From contig JYIP02000011.1 of NCBI GenBank assembly GCA_001051155.2, forward strand, positions 248,001-312,000: a stretch of DNA of 64,000 bases. The letters are read 5' to 3'. Position numbers and translations under genes: made by a program. This document shows, piece by piece, positions 22,546-32,771 of this stretch. The notes beneath the pieces are model-generated. The model was given only the letters and a program-made list of their open reading frames with translations. It did no database searches and was not told the origin of the DNA. Each line of letters begins with the position of its first letter. The first letter of the stretch is position 1. This DNA comes from Chrysoporthe austroafricana. Lineage: Eukaryota; Ascomycota; Sordariomycetes; Diaporthales; Cryphonectriaceae.

Positions 22546-23512
22546 TCAAGGACGATTCCGCCGGGCCGTACTCATTTTCTCCCAGCGCAGCTTTTCCCGC
22601 AGCACGTCGACTGTTTCTACGAAGCCGACCAACACTATCCTCTGGCCGCTGGTCACCTCGGCGCCGGCGTCTGGGACGTGCGAAATCAGCCACTGAGAGG
22701 TCCTGACGAGGATTCATCCCAAATCTCCTCGGAAAACCCGCAGGAACCGCGCCGGGGGGGGGGGGACACTCACGTTCTAAACCCGCGTCATGCATCAACA
22801 GGCCACCCTGCTCGACCCGGAAGGTCTTGCCGGACCCCCTGAAGAAGGTGCCGCCGCCTTCGAAGGCGTCGTGGCGGTTGAGGAGGAGGGAGAAGCTCAG
22901 CAGACAGCCGTCGCTATGGATCGCAAGGGAGGCCTGCTTGGAGGGGACAGGATAGCGGACGACGTCGTGTCCTGCTGCGGGTGGCCCCCTGCAGTAGCAC
23001 ACGACGAAGAGGTCCTTGAGCCCGAGGTCCTGGGGCCGAAAGCCGGTGGTCCTGGCCAGAGGGACCAGGACGCGATCCGAGACCCACGCGAAGACGGCAT
23101 CGGCAACGGTGCTGCCGGCGGCCGTGGCATGCGGGAGGCTGAGGTCGGCAGCGGGCACGTCGGTCGTGGCAAACTTCTCGTGCCTGTCCCTCTGCAGCCC
23201 GCCGTGCCTCTCGGCATAGTCGACGACCGCGGCGATGACCGCCTCGCACTCCTCGGGGCTGAAGACGCGCGGCAGCTGCGTGGGCTGGAGGCGCCGGCCG
23301 GAGAGAACATAGGCGGTGCGGTTCTGGGCGCACGTCCGCGCGGGCTGTGGTGGGAGCCGAGCAAGCTTTTCGCGGCGTGCCAGGTCGGCGCGCCGCCGGA
23401 GAGACGCCTCGACGCCGGCCGAGGCGCCGTCGGCCTGGTCGCCGAAGAGATCGAGCTCGTTGTCCGACGCCCCCGTCGCGGGGCGATCCGCGCGCGCAGG
23501 AGGTGTGGCCAT
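22546..23512 (-). CDS. 2-oxoglutarate/Fe(II)-dependent dioxygenase (prolyl 4-hydroxylase-like)
   Basis: Exons 23512-22774 and 22670-22546 encode 287 aa. The double-stranded beta-helix motifs are clear: His199-x-Asp201 in LAIHSDGCLLSFSLLLN, EGGGTFF, the distal His247 in LLMHDAGLEHAGAEV, and Arg257 in SGQRIVLVGFV, ten residues after His247 as expected for 2OG binding. The codon of His247 is split by the intron (GTGAGT..CCCAG). Without splicing the protein would lose its third iron ligand. Substrate is unknown; related fungal proteins are annotated as prolyl hydroxylase-like. ATG 23512 has a good context, but in-frame ATGs upstream (23569, 23731) could extend it. It shares a 591-bp spacer with the divergent FKBP gene. 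Confidence 0.9.
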
Positions 23513-24103
23513 CCTCTCCGGAGCACGACCGGGGGGGGGTTGTCGTGCATGTGAAGCCCTGCAGCGCATAACGGTCTTGATTGCACTTGGAGGACCAGCG
23601 GGCTGCCGCGTCTCCATGCCTCGTCTAGTGACTGGGTACAGGCTTCCCCTATATCCGGCGTGGGGCTCCCAGCGTCTCAGGGCTGGCTCGCATGCCTGGC
23701 CCGCCCGCCATTGGCCCGCCGCACCGGCCACACCAGCTGCTGGCTGGGCACCCCAGTGGCACCTTACTGAGTACCACCGGGCTGGACCCTGCGCTGTACC
23801 GCTGTACGGACGGACGTACAGTACCTCCGTACACCGGTGGGTACGCAGGGTCCGTACCCCCGACAGGACAGCGTCGCTTCTGCTGTGGCACTACTTAGGA
23901 GCTCGCAGGTCGGTCATATCAAATCACCACCACCACCACCATCACCACCACCGGCACAACCTCTCCAGTCCCCCCGTCTCCCAGCCTCACCTCTTCTTCT
24001 TGTCCTCTCCGCCCACAGACAGGTTCGTCTGCGTCCCCTCCGAGCCACCCGACAGCGGGCTCCTTCCGGACCGTACCGACAAACACCACCCAACAGAGAA
24101 AAG
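23513..24103. promoter_or_regulatory. Bidirectional promoter region (oxygenase / FKBP)
   Basis: A 591-bp spacer between divergent starts. Positions about 23790-23865 hold seven GTAC tetramers in 75 bases, the densest cluster in the window. A CAC/ACC-repeat tract follows at 23929-23953. Confidence 0.6.
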
Positions 24104-24688
24104 ATGCAGCGGGTTCTGGTGACGCTCTCGCTCCTGGCCTCGGCCGCCGTGGGCGTCCTCGCCTCGGGCGACGAGCTCAAGATCGACGTCACGCTGCCCG
24201 TCGAGTGCGAGCGCAAGACGCAGTCCGGCGACAAGGTCTCTATGCACTACAAGGGCACCCTAGAGAACGGCAACAAGTTCGATGCCAGTACGTCGCGCCC
24301 CCCTCGCCGTCCGCCTCGACAGTCTGCTAACGCATGTCCGTCCCGTCCTCCCAGGCTACGACCGGGGAACTCCCTTCACCTTCAAGCTCGGGAGCGGACA
24401 GGTCATCAAGGGGTTCGTACACCTACGCGGGCTGCCGTGAGGAGGCCCCCCCCCGGGGCAGTGCCAGGTTCTAACACTCGATCGTGGACAGCTGGGACGA
24501 GGGCCTGCTGGATATGTGCATTGGCGAGAAGAGGTTCGTTCGCAGCGCTCATCCCCTCGCCCAATACCGCTCGCCTCCCGCCTTGGGCTGACTCCTCCTG
24601 CCCCAGAACCCTGACCATCCCTCCGAGCAAGGGATACGGGCAGCGGGCCATGGGACCCATTCCTGCCGGCTCGACTCTGAGTACGTCG

Positions 24689-24737
<49 letters not shown>

Positions 24738-25019
24738 CCACACCCCAACCTCCCCGGGCCGTCGTCCTGCGCCCTCGTGTGCCCGTGCTGATCTGTCCTG
24801 CCCCCAGTCTTCGAGACGGAGCTGATTGGCATCGACGGCGTCCCCAAGCCCGAGTCAATCGTGACCAAGGAGACACCCGCGGCCACCACGGCTGCCGCTG
24901 CCGAGGAGGCTACACAGAACATTGTCGACAAGATCACCGAGAAGTTCGGCGAGGCGGTCAACATCGTCAAGGGTATGCTGAAGGACACCGACGACGTCGA
25001 GGAGAAGGCTGAGCTCTAG
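24104..25019 (+). CDS. FPR2: ER-targeted FKBP-type peptidyl-prolyl isomerase (FKBP2/FPR2-like)
   Basis: Five exons, 24104-24287, 24355-24412, 24492-24533, 24607-24680 and 24808-25019, encode 189 aa. A signal peptide (MQRVLVTLSLLASAAVGVLA) precedes the FKBP domain. Domain blocks: [55 protein letters not shown] and IPAGSTLIFETELIGI, which contain the Tyr, Phe-Asp, Val-Ile and Trp residues lining the FK506/proline pocket. The enzyme would assist folding in the ER lumen. After the domain comes a 60-residue Ala/Glu-rich helical tail ending EEKAEL. Some fungal homologues end in an HNEL-type retention signal; here only the final EL remains, so retention is uncertain. Introns 2 and 3 both use the unusual donor GTTCGT and flank a 42-nt exon. 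Intron 4 holds a CT/CA microsatellite. Confidence 0.94.
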
Positions 25020-25338
25020 GGGACCTCGTTTGGGACCTGCTGCTGGCTGGTAGGGTGACCGTCTTCCCCGAATCTGATGTAGCTTCTTTGACCCGGCTAC
25101 GACCGAGCGAGACTTCCCGCCATAACAACACACACACAAGTACGATATCAATTGAGATGGCGCCTGCAGTCTGCTGCTTGCGCTTGAGCGAGCGCCCTAC
25201 ATGCATATTAGCTGCGTTGTGCCTGTCAGGCTTCGGGCTGCTCTTGCCAGTTCCCGGTCCCTGTCCTTGATGTGTACCTACTCGTCCTCCGTCACACGCA
25301 AGACGTCCATTTCCATAGTCGCGTTGCCAGTGATCGTC

Positions 25339-25398
25339 AGCAAAGCTTCGCTTATAGTGAGCTTAGTTGATTACTAAGCGAGCAAGCGAAGCTTTGCT
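25339..25398. repeat. 15-bp inverted repeat (hairpin) at the edge of the AT-rich zone
   Basis: Arms 25339-25353 and 25384-25398 are perfect reverse complements centred on AAGCTT-type palindromes, with a 30-base loop. A 12-bp palindrome tccgtgcacgga lies just downstream at 25428-25439. These could be subterminal parts of a small DNA transposon. Confidence 0.7.
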
Positions 25399-25510
25399 TA
25401 GTTGAATTCTCTCTAGGGGGTCCTGAAATCCGTGCACGGACCAGGCTTGGCATATACCCATTTGATGATTGGTCCGGACTATTCGCTCCGGGGAAGGGTT
25501 AGGGTCCTGC

Positions 25511-25543
25511 GGGGGTCTAGGGGGTCTGGGGGGGTCCAGGGGG
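25511..25543 (+). other. Four G5-7 runs (G-quadruplex motif)
   Basis: Runs of 5, 5, 7 and 5 G are separated by 3-4 nt spacers (tcta, tct, tcca), a textbook intramolecular quadruplex pattern. A CCCCC run follows directly and could form an alternative hairpin. Confidence 0.8.
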
Positions 25544-25946
25544 TTTCCCCCTAGGAATTCGCTATAGACCTTCTGAAATTCGATTTCCATATCAAAATAT
25601 TAAAATATTAAAACGCGTCTATATTAACTATCGCTATTTTCCTTCTATACTAACTATCGCTATCTTTTTCTATCGCTATTAATATTTCAAAGAAGCAAAT
25701 CAGGTATAATATAGCATAAAATGCTATTTATAATTAAAAGCTAATATTCTCAGGTTATTGCAATATTTATAGCGCTTTGCTATAGCAGAAAATAAGATAT
25801 TTAGCTATTTATCCTTTTATAGCTTCTCGATTAGAGTCTATAATAGTGCTGCCGCTATTCGTTTTGGAAGGCTTTTATCGACTGGGCTTCTCTTGCTGCT
25901 AATCGTTATTGCAGCTATTAAGGATTCTGGCTAACGTTTTCTTTAG

Positions 25947-26073
25947 CAAGTTCTTCCAAAGCGACAAGCCTTCCAGACCGACAAGCCTTCCAAACCGACA
26001 AGCCTTCCAGACTAGCAAGCCCTCCAGACTAACAAGCCTTCCAGACTAACAAGCCTTCCAGACTAACAAGCCT
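25947..26073. repeat. 17-bp minisatellite, about 7.5 copies
   Basis: The unit caagccttccagactaa is repeated with small changes (one 18-bp unit at the left). CCAGCC-type motifs related to it recur at 26170-26205. Confidence 0.9.
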
Positions 26074-26234
26074 TCTATCCATACGCTAAACGCAAAAGAA
26101 TCTTCCGTCTAAGCACTATCTGCGAATAAATGCTAGAGGTTAAGCCGTTTAAAAAAGAGCCTCTACCGGCCAGACCAGCCAGCCCTCCAGCCCAGCCAGC
26201 CTTCCAGCCTTTACGCCGGCCAGACTAGAGGCGT

Positions 26235-26404
26235 ATATAGCGAAAGAACCAGAATGGCGCCTGCGAACGCGGGCCGGCGAAAACTACGGGACGCCGTAGG
26301 CAGCGCGTGGTTTCGGCCCGCATTATTTGGCAGGCCAGGCGCCATTCGGTTCTTGAGCTTGAGCTTGAGCTTAAGCCCGAAATCGCTCGCGATTTTCGCT
26401 ATAT
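26235..26404. mobile_element. Fold-back (MITE-like) element of about 170 bp
   Basis: Nested inverted repeats: outer arms atatagcgaaa (26235-26245) and its complement (26394-26404); inner arms 26244-26263 and 26336-26354, complementary except for one deleted base; and a further GCGGGCC/GGCCCGC pair inside. It could be a small non-autonomous element. No target duplication was recognised. Confidence 0.55.
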
Positions 26405-27189
26405 CGGCAATGCCCTGGCAATCTGAGCCCTCGAAGCTTTGCCTAGGGCTGGCAACCTTGCGTTGGCTGTAGGAATATTATCAATGGACGTCGGTCGATC
26501 GGAATGCATGCGGCTGAAGCGCAACAGAGCACGCCGTGGAATCCGGAAGACGGAGACGGAGAGGATAGTGCAAAGGTGTCTATGCAGGCTGAATCCTTAG
26601 GAAATGACGTCCAAAGGTCACGTCGCACGCCGTTTATTGTGAGATTGACACGGTGCCCAACGGGACGTTGTAATCTTCATACCATCTCCGGAAAACTGGG
26701 AGGGCTACGGTCCATAATGATGAAAGGCGCCCCTGTCTCTTCCTGCAATTGGTTCACGACCCTCCCGAATTTTCGGGCATCAGAGAGAACATATCTTGCC
26801 GGTCCCCTTCTTCCAGCCGGAGCCGGACCGCGTCCGACAGACATTACTACCGAATGTTGCGAGCAGGAGCAGTGAAGCACGGTTTTACAGACAGCCTAAC
26901 AAAACGTCGAGTGCGGAAGATGCCAGAAAACTTATACTTGGAAGTGCAAGCAGGGGCAGGGACGTCAAGGAAGTCGGTCTCGGGGGCCACAAGTATGTTT
27001 GAGCGAAAACACGTGCAGTCGGGTGCAAAGGAGTTACGGCGTTAGGGGAGAGAAATATATATAGTACTACTACTAGATGCAAGCAGTCTCGGTCGAAAAT
27101 ATAGCTCTGTTGCACAGGCATGTCAGGAGTACTTCCTTGGGCAGGGATATTACATAACCCGCTGAAAGGGCTATATCTATCGGGACCCC

Positions 27190-29286
27190 TCAAGCTACCT
27201 CTGCACCCCTTTCTCTACGCGCCTTCAGGTGCAGTCCACGACTTGAGTAAACCCACGGCAGATGGTCTTCCGTCCCATGGCGTAGCGAATTATCGGCATT
27301 CATCCATGCCAGCATCTCCACATCACCGAGTTTCAGCGAAAACCTAGCCCGACACTGCTCCTTTACGACGTTACCTTCGGTAACGTCCTCGTAAACAGGG
27401 TACAGTATCCCCTGGTCCTGCTTGATTTTGCCCCCGAGCGCTGCGGTTTCGCCCTCTCCCACCCAAAAGTACGTACGCTCTCCGTCGCCAGGAAGCCCAG
27501 GGCCGCCTCGTTTGTCGTCCTCGTCTTGGCCGAAAGTTCCATAGGAGGCAGCGTGGCGGAACATCGCGAAGAATTCCTGAAGTTTGTTCCAGTACCGGGG
27601 CTGTTGGACCCACATTTCCCCTTTGTCGGTGAGATCACTGCAGTGAGAAAACTGCCCCCAGCGCCCGTCCTTTGGAACAAGATGTGCCCACGTGTGGGCG
27701 ACGATCCAGAGATTAGGCGCTGTTCTGTCTGGTTGGTCTGTCCGTAAAATGGTATGCAGTGCTTGAGCAGCTGCGTCTTGGGTGTCCTCGCACTCCAGAC
27801 ACTCGTACGGGACTGCGAAACCAATGTTAGGGCGGCCAACGAGGGTGACAGAGTGCTCGGCAGGAAATGCTTGACCTGGTCTCGGCGGTCTACCTGGGAT
27901 GCAAAGCAGGACGAGATCGTCGCGCGGGATCCAGTCGAGAGGCGCGCCCGACAGCGAACGGCTTCTTCCGGGGCACCCAACTTCAGGATAGGTGACGTCT
28001 CGGGCGATTCTGTCGTAATGTGCCAGGACAACTGACCGAGCTTCACTGCATGCGGCCAGGAGCGGCACGACGGTCAGGTATGCCGAGTCGTGCTTCCTGG
28101 ATGCGTGCACTCTCAGTTCGGATCTAGACCAGATGTGCTGAAGGTGTCGCGGCCTAGGTTCTGGGGAGATTATGATGTCAAAGAAGTGGGCAGATCGGCG
28201 TGGTGGGAGGCAGTGAAGCCAGATCTGATGGCGTAATTCGATCGGCAGGAACCCGAAGCCGTGGAAGGTCGAAGTAGATGGGGTGCTAGGCTTCCTCGAC
28301 CATGGAAGAACGTCGGGAACCTCGATGCTTTCCTGCGTCGGTATCTGCGGTGTGGCGTCGGGCAACGAGTGTAATACCGGAGCAGGTGATGGGTGCAACC
28401 CAAGCTCGTGTTCGATTACAGGGAACTGGTTGCAGATCCAACGCAAGAGGGTTGTGGATCGCTCCAATTCGTCCTCAAAATCGCGGAGAAGCCTAGCACT
28501 GCCAGTTCCTGCCAGTATAGTGAGAATATCCTTTTGTCCCTTGATGTCCTCTAGGCGGACGTACCTGAGCTGATCGCGAGGCCTCCCTCTCGCTAGCCTA
28601 TCCAAATCGAGCTGGATGTTCAAGATTTTAACATTATCAAACCGAGATCCGTCTTGGTAATGCCGTAGTTGAATTTCGTCCCTTATACGCTCCATCGTCG
28701 TAGTGGACGACGAAATGGGCTTGGTGATCTCGGCGGGCGTTAGGAATTTGGGATCAACAAGGTCCTTCCACGCTGTTTCGATGCGAGATATCGCTTGGCC
28801 CTTTTCGTAGGTAAGTCTTGCGTAACTGCGGAGCTCCCATCGTAGATACTCGACCCACGTCGAGTACTTGTCCTGCTCCAATAAGTCATCGTAAAGTTCA
28901 AAGTGCCGCGTGAAGCCGTGCTCTGCCAGGTGGGCCCGCACACGAGCGATGTATTTCTTATCGAGAGGCTCTCTGCGTTTTGTTGCTTGGTAGAGTTGGA
29001 ACTGTTTCCACCTGTCGAGTTGTTTGCTGAAGACGGCTACCTCGTCGGGAGTATCCTGCCATACAGACAGAATAGAGCGGTATTCCCCAGGATCCTCAGC
29101 GATATCCCAAAACCGTTCGATGGGATGTGATGGCCTACCGCCAAGGCTAAGCATACGCTCGTACGCAGTGGTCTCCTGATTGATGCTGACCTGTCGGTAC
29201 GTGCGATCTCTACGGAGTATCAAACGGGGAATGCTCGCACGGCGAGTGAAAGGCTCGATATATCCATAATGCCTGTAGTCTTGCAT
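27190..29286 (-). CDS. 2EXR-motif protein of unknown function (accessory gene)
   Basis: One uninterrupted frame of 698 aa. The N-terminal half is charged and helical, with FWDIAEDPGEYRSILSVWQD, VAVFSKQLDRWKQFQLYQ and YSTWVEYLRWELRSYARLTY; such blocks occur in large fungal accessory families without known function. The second half starts with GFGFLPIELRHQIWLHCLPP, which fits the 2EXR motif, an F-box-like N-terminal signature of fungal proteins. Further on come the paired Trp segment NLWIVAHTWAHLVP and a polar C-terminus. There is no signal peptide or membrane segment. The gene has normal GC and no RIP damage although TE relics lie on both sides, so it is either under selection or recently arrived. 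The ATG at 29286 is the first in the frame. Confidence 0.8.
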   Translation of the reverse strand: MQDYRHYGYIEPFTRRASIPRLILRRDRTYRQVSINQETTAYERMLSLGGRPSHPIERFWDIAEDPGEYRSILSVWQDTPDEVAVFSKQLDRWKQFQLYQATKRREPLDKKYIARVRAHLAEHGFTRHFELYDDLLEQDKYSTWVEYLRWELRSYARLTYEKGQAISRIETAWKDLVDPKFLTPAEITKPISSSTTTMERIRDEIQLRHYQDGSRFDNVKILNIQLDLDRLARGRPRDQLRYVRLEDIKGQKDILTILAGTGSARLLRDFEDELERSTTLLRWICNQFPVIEHELGLHPSPAPVLHSLPDATPQIPTQESIEVPDVLPWSRKPSTPSTSTFHGFGFLPIELRHQIWLHCLPPRRSAHFFDIIISPEPRPRHLQHIWSRSELRVHASRKHDSAYLTVVPLLAACSEARSVVLAHYDRIARDVTYPEVGCPGRSRSLSGAPLDWIPRDDLVLLCIPGRPPRPGQAFPAEHSVTLVGRPNIGFAVPYECLECEDTQDAAAQALHTILRTDQPDRTAPNLWIVAHTWAHLVPKDGRWGQFSHCSDLTDKGEMWVQQPRYWNKLQEFFAMFRHAASYGTFGQDEDDKRGGPGLPGDGERTYFWVGEGETAALGGKIKQDQGILYPVYEDVTEGNVVKEQCRARFSLKLGDVEMLAWMNADNSLRHGTEDHLPWVYSSRGLHLKARRERGAEVA

Positions 29287-29445
29287 ATCTGCGAAGCAAG
29301 GAATCTCAAAATGCTATGATTGCGAAAAGGAATTCGGAATGACAGAGACTCCTGAAGAAGCTGTAACAAGTAGAACAAAAGAAACGGACACCCCCCTGGT
29401 CACCGCTTTTGCCTTATTAGGAAACCCTAACCCTTATATCTATAT

Positions 29446-29482
<37 letters not shown>

Positions 29483-29801
29483 AAATACCAAAGCCAACTA
29501 TTACCGTTTACGCTGTCGATCTACATCTCGTTTTGAACCCTCTGCATATTCGTTTCCTCCCTCTAGCCGTATTACTTCTTTTATATGTACGACAATCCTT
29601 TCGATCCAGCGTTGAATTAGCTTTTAAGGCATATTTTTCTAAGTTCTAGCCCATACCTTTTCAGCTTCCTTTTTCGACTTTAACGCGCTTTTTTTCGTCG
29701 TTTCTCTCTTTAATTAACCTTAAGCTAGCTCGATTATATTAAGGTCTAGCGAATTAGAATGTTAAAAGAGCCGCTAAATATTAGCTATATTATAAATTAA
29801 A
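29287..29801. other. Upstream region of the 2EXR gene and start of the AT-rich block
   Basis: A CAGC tetranucleotide run lies at about 29449-29482 and a short ccctaaccct motif at 29426-29435. From about 29,540 the sequence is AT-rich with no recognisable coding domains. Confidence 0.5.
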
Positions 29802-29978
29802 TATTATAAACGCTATAGCAATCTTAAAATATACTGTAAAGTTAAAAGGTTTATACTAATAAGAATAATGCTAAATATAAGCTTTAAATACCGGAAATAC
29901 TTTAATTAATAACGCAATATTTATAAGCTTAAAGCGGCTATTATTTGAATAATATTTAAAGTTCAAATAGTATTTAAA
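29802..29978 (-). repeat. Partial chromovirus LTR
   Basis: Starts with TATTATAAAC, the same terminal sequence (allowing G-to-A) as the LTRs at 42772 and 60768, and follows them through the TTTATACTAATAAG-like and GCAATATTTATAAGC blocks. It stops where the family A sequence begins. Confidence 0.75.
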
Positions 29979-32310
29979 TAATAGCAAAACCTATAAATAT
30001 AGTAAATTTATAGTAAATTCGCCTAGTAAATCTATAATAAATTCCCTAGTAAATACGCAATAAATTCACTAAGTAAATGCTATACTTTTACCGGAAAGCT
30101 TATATAATGCCTTAATATACTTTTAGCGTAATTTACTTTCTTAAGAATATTATACTTTATAATATATTTCAGTACGTTTATTATTAATTAATAGCTATGC
30201 TTTATACATTTTTGCTACGTAATTAGGTTTCGATTATCGGCTTTATAAAGTAACGGTTCTTATAAGAATATCGGTCTTATAGGATATCGGTTTCTATAAA
30301 AGTATCGGCTCTATAAAGTATCGGCTTTTATAGGAATATCGGTTTTATAAGATATCGGCTTTTATAAAAGTAGCGTTTTTATAGGAAATATTATAATTAT
30401 TTATTAATAATTTATTGCTAATTTATTATAGCAATTACTTGCAATAATATTTTACTATTGCGGTTTATCGATTATATCGAAATCATATATTTTGCTTAAG
30501 TATATAAGTTTATATAAGCTTTAAATAACTTTGAAAGGAAAGATTAGATTATATCGAATATTAAAATTTTTTTCGAAATCGTATATGCTTTTATCGATTA
30601 GAAACTTTTAGCCGATTAATATAAAAAAGTAAAGCAGAATTTTAAGGAAGCTAATATATTTTTGCAAAAAGCAAAAGCATAAATAGTTAAGCAAGAATAG
30701 CTTTTATTGCTTAAATAGTAAATTTAAGAAAGAAAAAAGTCGAATTTTAATAAGAATTTATTTTAGTAAATAGAAAAGAATAATACGTTCTAAGAAGACT
30801 TTTCTAAATATCGAAAATTTCGGAAGCTTACCGAAATAATAACGGAAGAAAAGCGATAATAAATGCTTATAGAAATAAATAAAAGCGAAAATACTTTTCA
30901 ATTTAATAATTCGGAAAATTCGTTAGAAAAATTAATTTAGCAATAATTTATCGAAAATTGAAAACATTATATGCTTGAATATATTAATACTAATAGTGAA
31001 ATTAAATATATTTATTTTAAATTTACTGATAAATTTAAGAATTTTTCAATTATAATAAGAAAAATAAATAAAAGCAAAAGAAAATAATTAATTCTAAAAA
31101 ATAAACGCATTTTTTCTTTCTTAATAAGAATCCAGAATTGGAATATTTTCAGACAAAATTCTATTATAATTATCCCGGCTAACCTTATAAACTTTATAGC
31201 AAAAAGTATATTAATGCTTTAATCGGGTTTATCGAACTATTTGCAATTTTTTAGAAAAGAAAATTATAAAGAAAAAAGACTAAATAAGAAAAGATCGAAT
31301 AATCGTATTATTATTTTTCAAAAATACCCGACCTCTTTTTTCTTAATTATTAGCCTATTGAATTAGTTTTTATAACGATTCGAAATAAAAGCAATTTATT
31401 AAAACAGTCTTATTTCGGAAAAAGCAATACGTATTAAGTTTAAAAGAATATTCCAATTTGTTATAACTCGATATAGAAAGTAGCCGGCTAACAGGCCAGC
31501 TTACGTAATAACCCTGCTAGCGAATACTTGCAAGAATTACGTAATTTAGGGTTAAAGGTTAGATTAACGGAATTGCTATTGGTTTTGATAGTCTTGTATA
31601 GACTGACAATATCGATAGCGGTTTTATTAGTCTAGAATTGGAAAGCTAGATATATAAGGATAGGATATTTACTAAATAGATTATTATAGCTTTTTAGTTA
31701 TAAATCTAAGTATTACTTGGACCTTATTATATTTCCTAGTAATAGCTTTATAGGCTTATATGCATTGCAAATATTTTGTTAAACGAGTTTCCGGTATTCA
31801 AAGCTATATTTAATACTGTCTTTGCTAATATAAACCTTTCGACCTTATAGTTTATCTTAAAATTATTGCAGCGTTTATAATATAATTGCAATAAGCTTTT
31901 AATATATAAGCGCTTTAATCGGAATTTATTAAAGAACTCTTTTTTATTTCGGCCGCGAAATAATATGCTAATAATAAATATCGCTTTATTAAATTAATAT
32001 TTCTTAATATTAGAAAACGTATTTAGCAAATATTTATATTAAAAGCAAGAAATTAATTAAATTAAAGATTATTTTCGGGTTTTTAACCGGATATTAAAAT
32101 TAATTTTAATTTCTAAAAAGAATTAATCGATAAGCTAAATAAATTACCGGATCTATCGGATTCTAGCAATAATAAAAGCAATAATTCTCGAAACTTATTA
32201 TTCGGCTATAAGCAATTTAAAGATTTCCGAGCATATTAGCTTAATTTATTTAAACTTATAGCATTGCTTATTAATATTAATAGAGAATTTAAGAATACGA
32301 TTATAAAGCA
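29979..32310 (+). mobile_element. Family A Ty3/gypsy element, copy A1, 5' part
   Basis: Collinear with 54456-56392 (copy A2) after removing the solo LTR at 31459-31882. It begins with TAATAGCAAAAC in both copies. A leader with 16-17-bp degenerate repeats (30243-30390; in A2 54727-54870) precedes a decayed gag-like frame from about 30530. It is interrupted at 32310 by CV1 and resumes at 39713. Confidence 0.85.
31459..31882 (+). repeat. Solo LTR (424 bp) inside copy A1
   Basis: Starts TGTTATAACT and ends GTTTATAATA (decayed TG..CA). Flanking 5-mers are caatt (31454-31458) and taatt (31883-31887), a target duplication with one C-to-T. Copy A2 has the uninterrupted site near 55,970. The LTR body resembles that of CV3. 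Confidence 0.9.
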
Positions 32311-32771
32311 TGTTATGAACCAGCAAGTGGTTCAGACCTTATAAACGAATCGAAACAAAGAAGGACCAGATATGCCAAGAACCAACTATTATAATTACAT
32401 AATCAGGGTTAGGGTTAGTTTTACTAATAAGGTCGGATAGCTATAGATATGAGTTATCCAGGAGAAACGACAAGGTCGGATAGCTATGGATATGAGTTAT
32501 CCAGAGGTATCCCCTAGAAAACATAATAACGGGGAAAAGGATATAAGAATAGGGCATTTCCCCCCCGAATAGATAGACTATTAGAGAGTTCCCCCAGTTA
32601 TTAATCTAAGTATTAATTGGACTCTATTATTGATAGCCATATTGGCTTATGAATATTGCGATACTTAGTAGACCTATCCTGAAACTCAAAGCCGTACTTA
32701 GTACCGCTCTTATTAGCATAAACCCTTTGACTTTACAATATATCTTAAGATTTGCTGCAGCGTTCATAACA
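32311..32771 (+). repeat. CV1 5' LTR
   Basis: 461 bp, TGTTATGAAC..GTTCATAACA with perfect 10-bp terminal inverted repeats. It contains a 33-bp direct duplication (32429-32461 and 32472-32504) and a double TTAGGG at 32404-32416. Confidence 0.95.

Larger units (their letters stand above)
25020..27189. other. Transition zone with TE relics
   Basis: Composition falls to AT-rich from about 25,580. Contents listed separately: an inverted repeat, a G-quadruplex-like motif, a 17-bp minisatellite and a fold-back element. At 25,590-25,950 AT-rich sequence resembles the decayed transposon DNA of the right half, without identifiable domains. The part 26,405-27,189 is of mixed composition and shows no supported gene. 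Confidence 0.5.

Noticed and set aside
22790..23554. 254-codon plus-strand frame over the oxygenase gene
   Set aside because: Antisense shadow; the minus frame contains the HxD..H..R signature.
32404..32416. TTAGGG repeats as a telomere or internal telomeric site
   Set aside because: Only two units, inside an LTR with defined borders; the same motif is in the other LTR.
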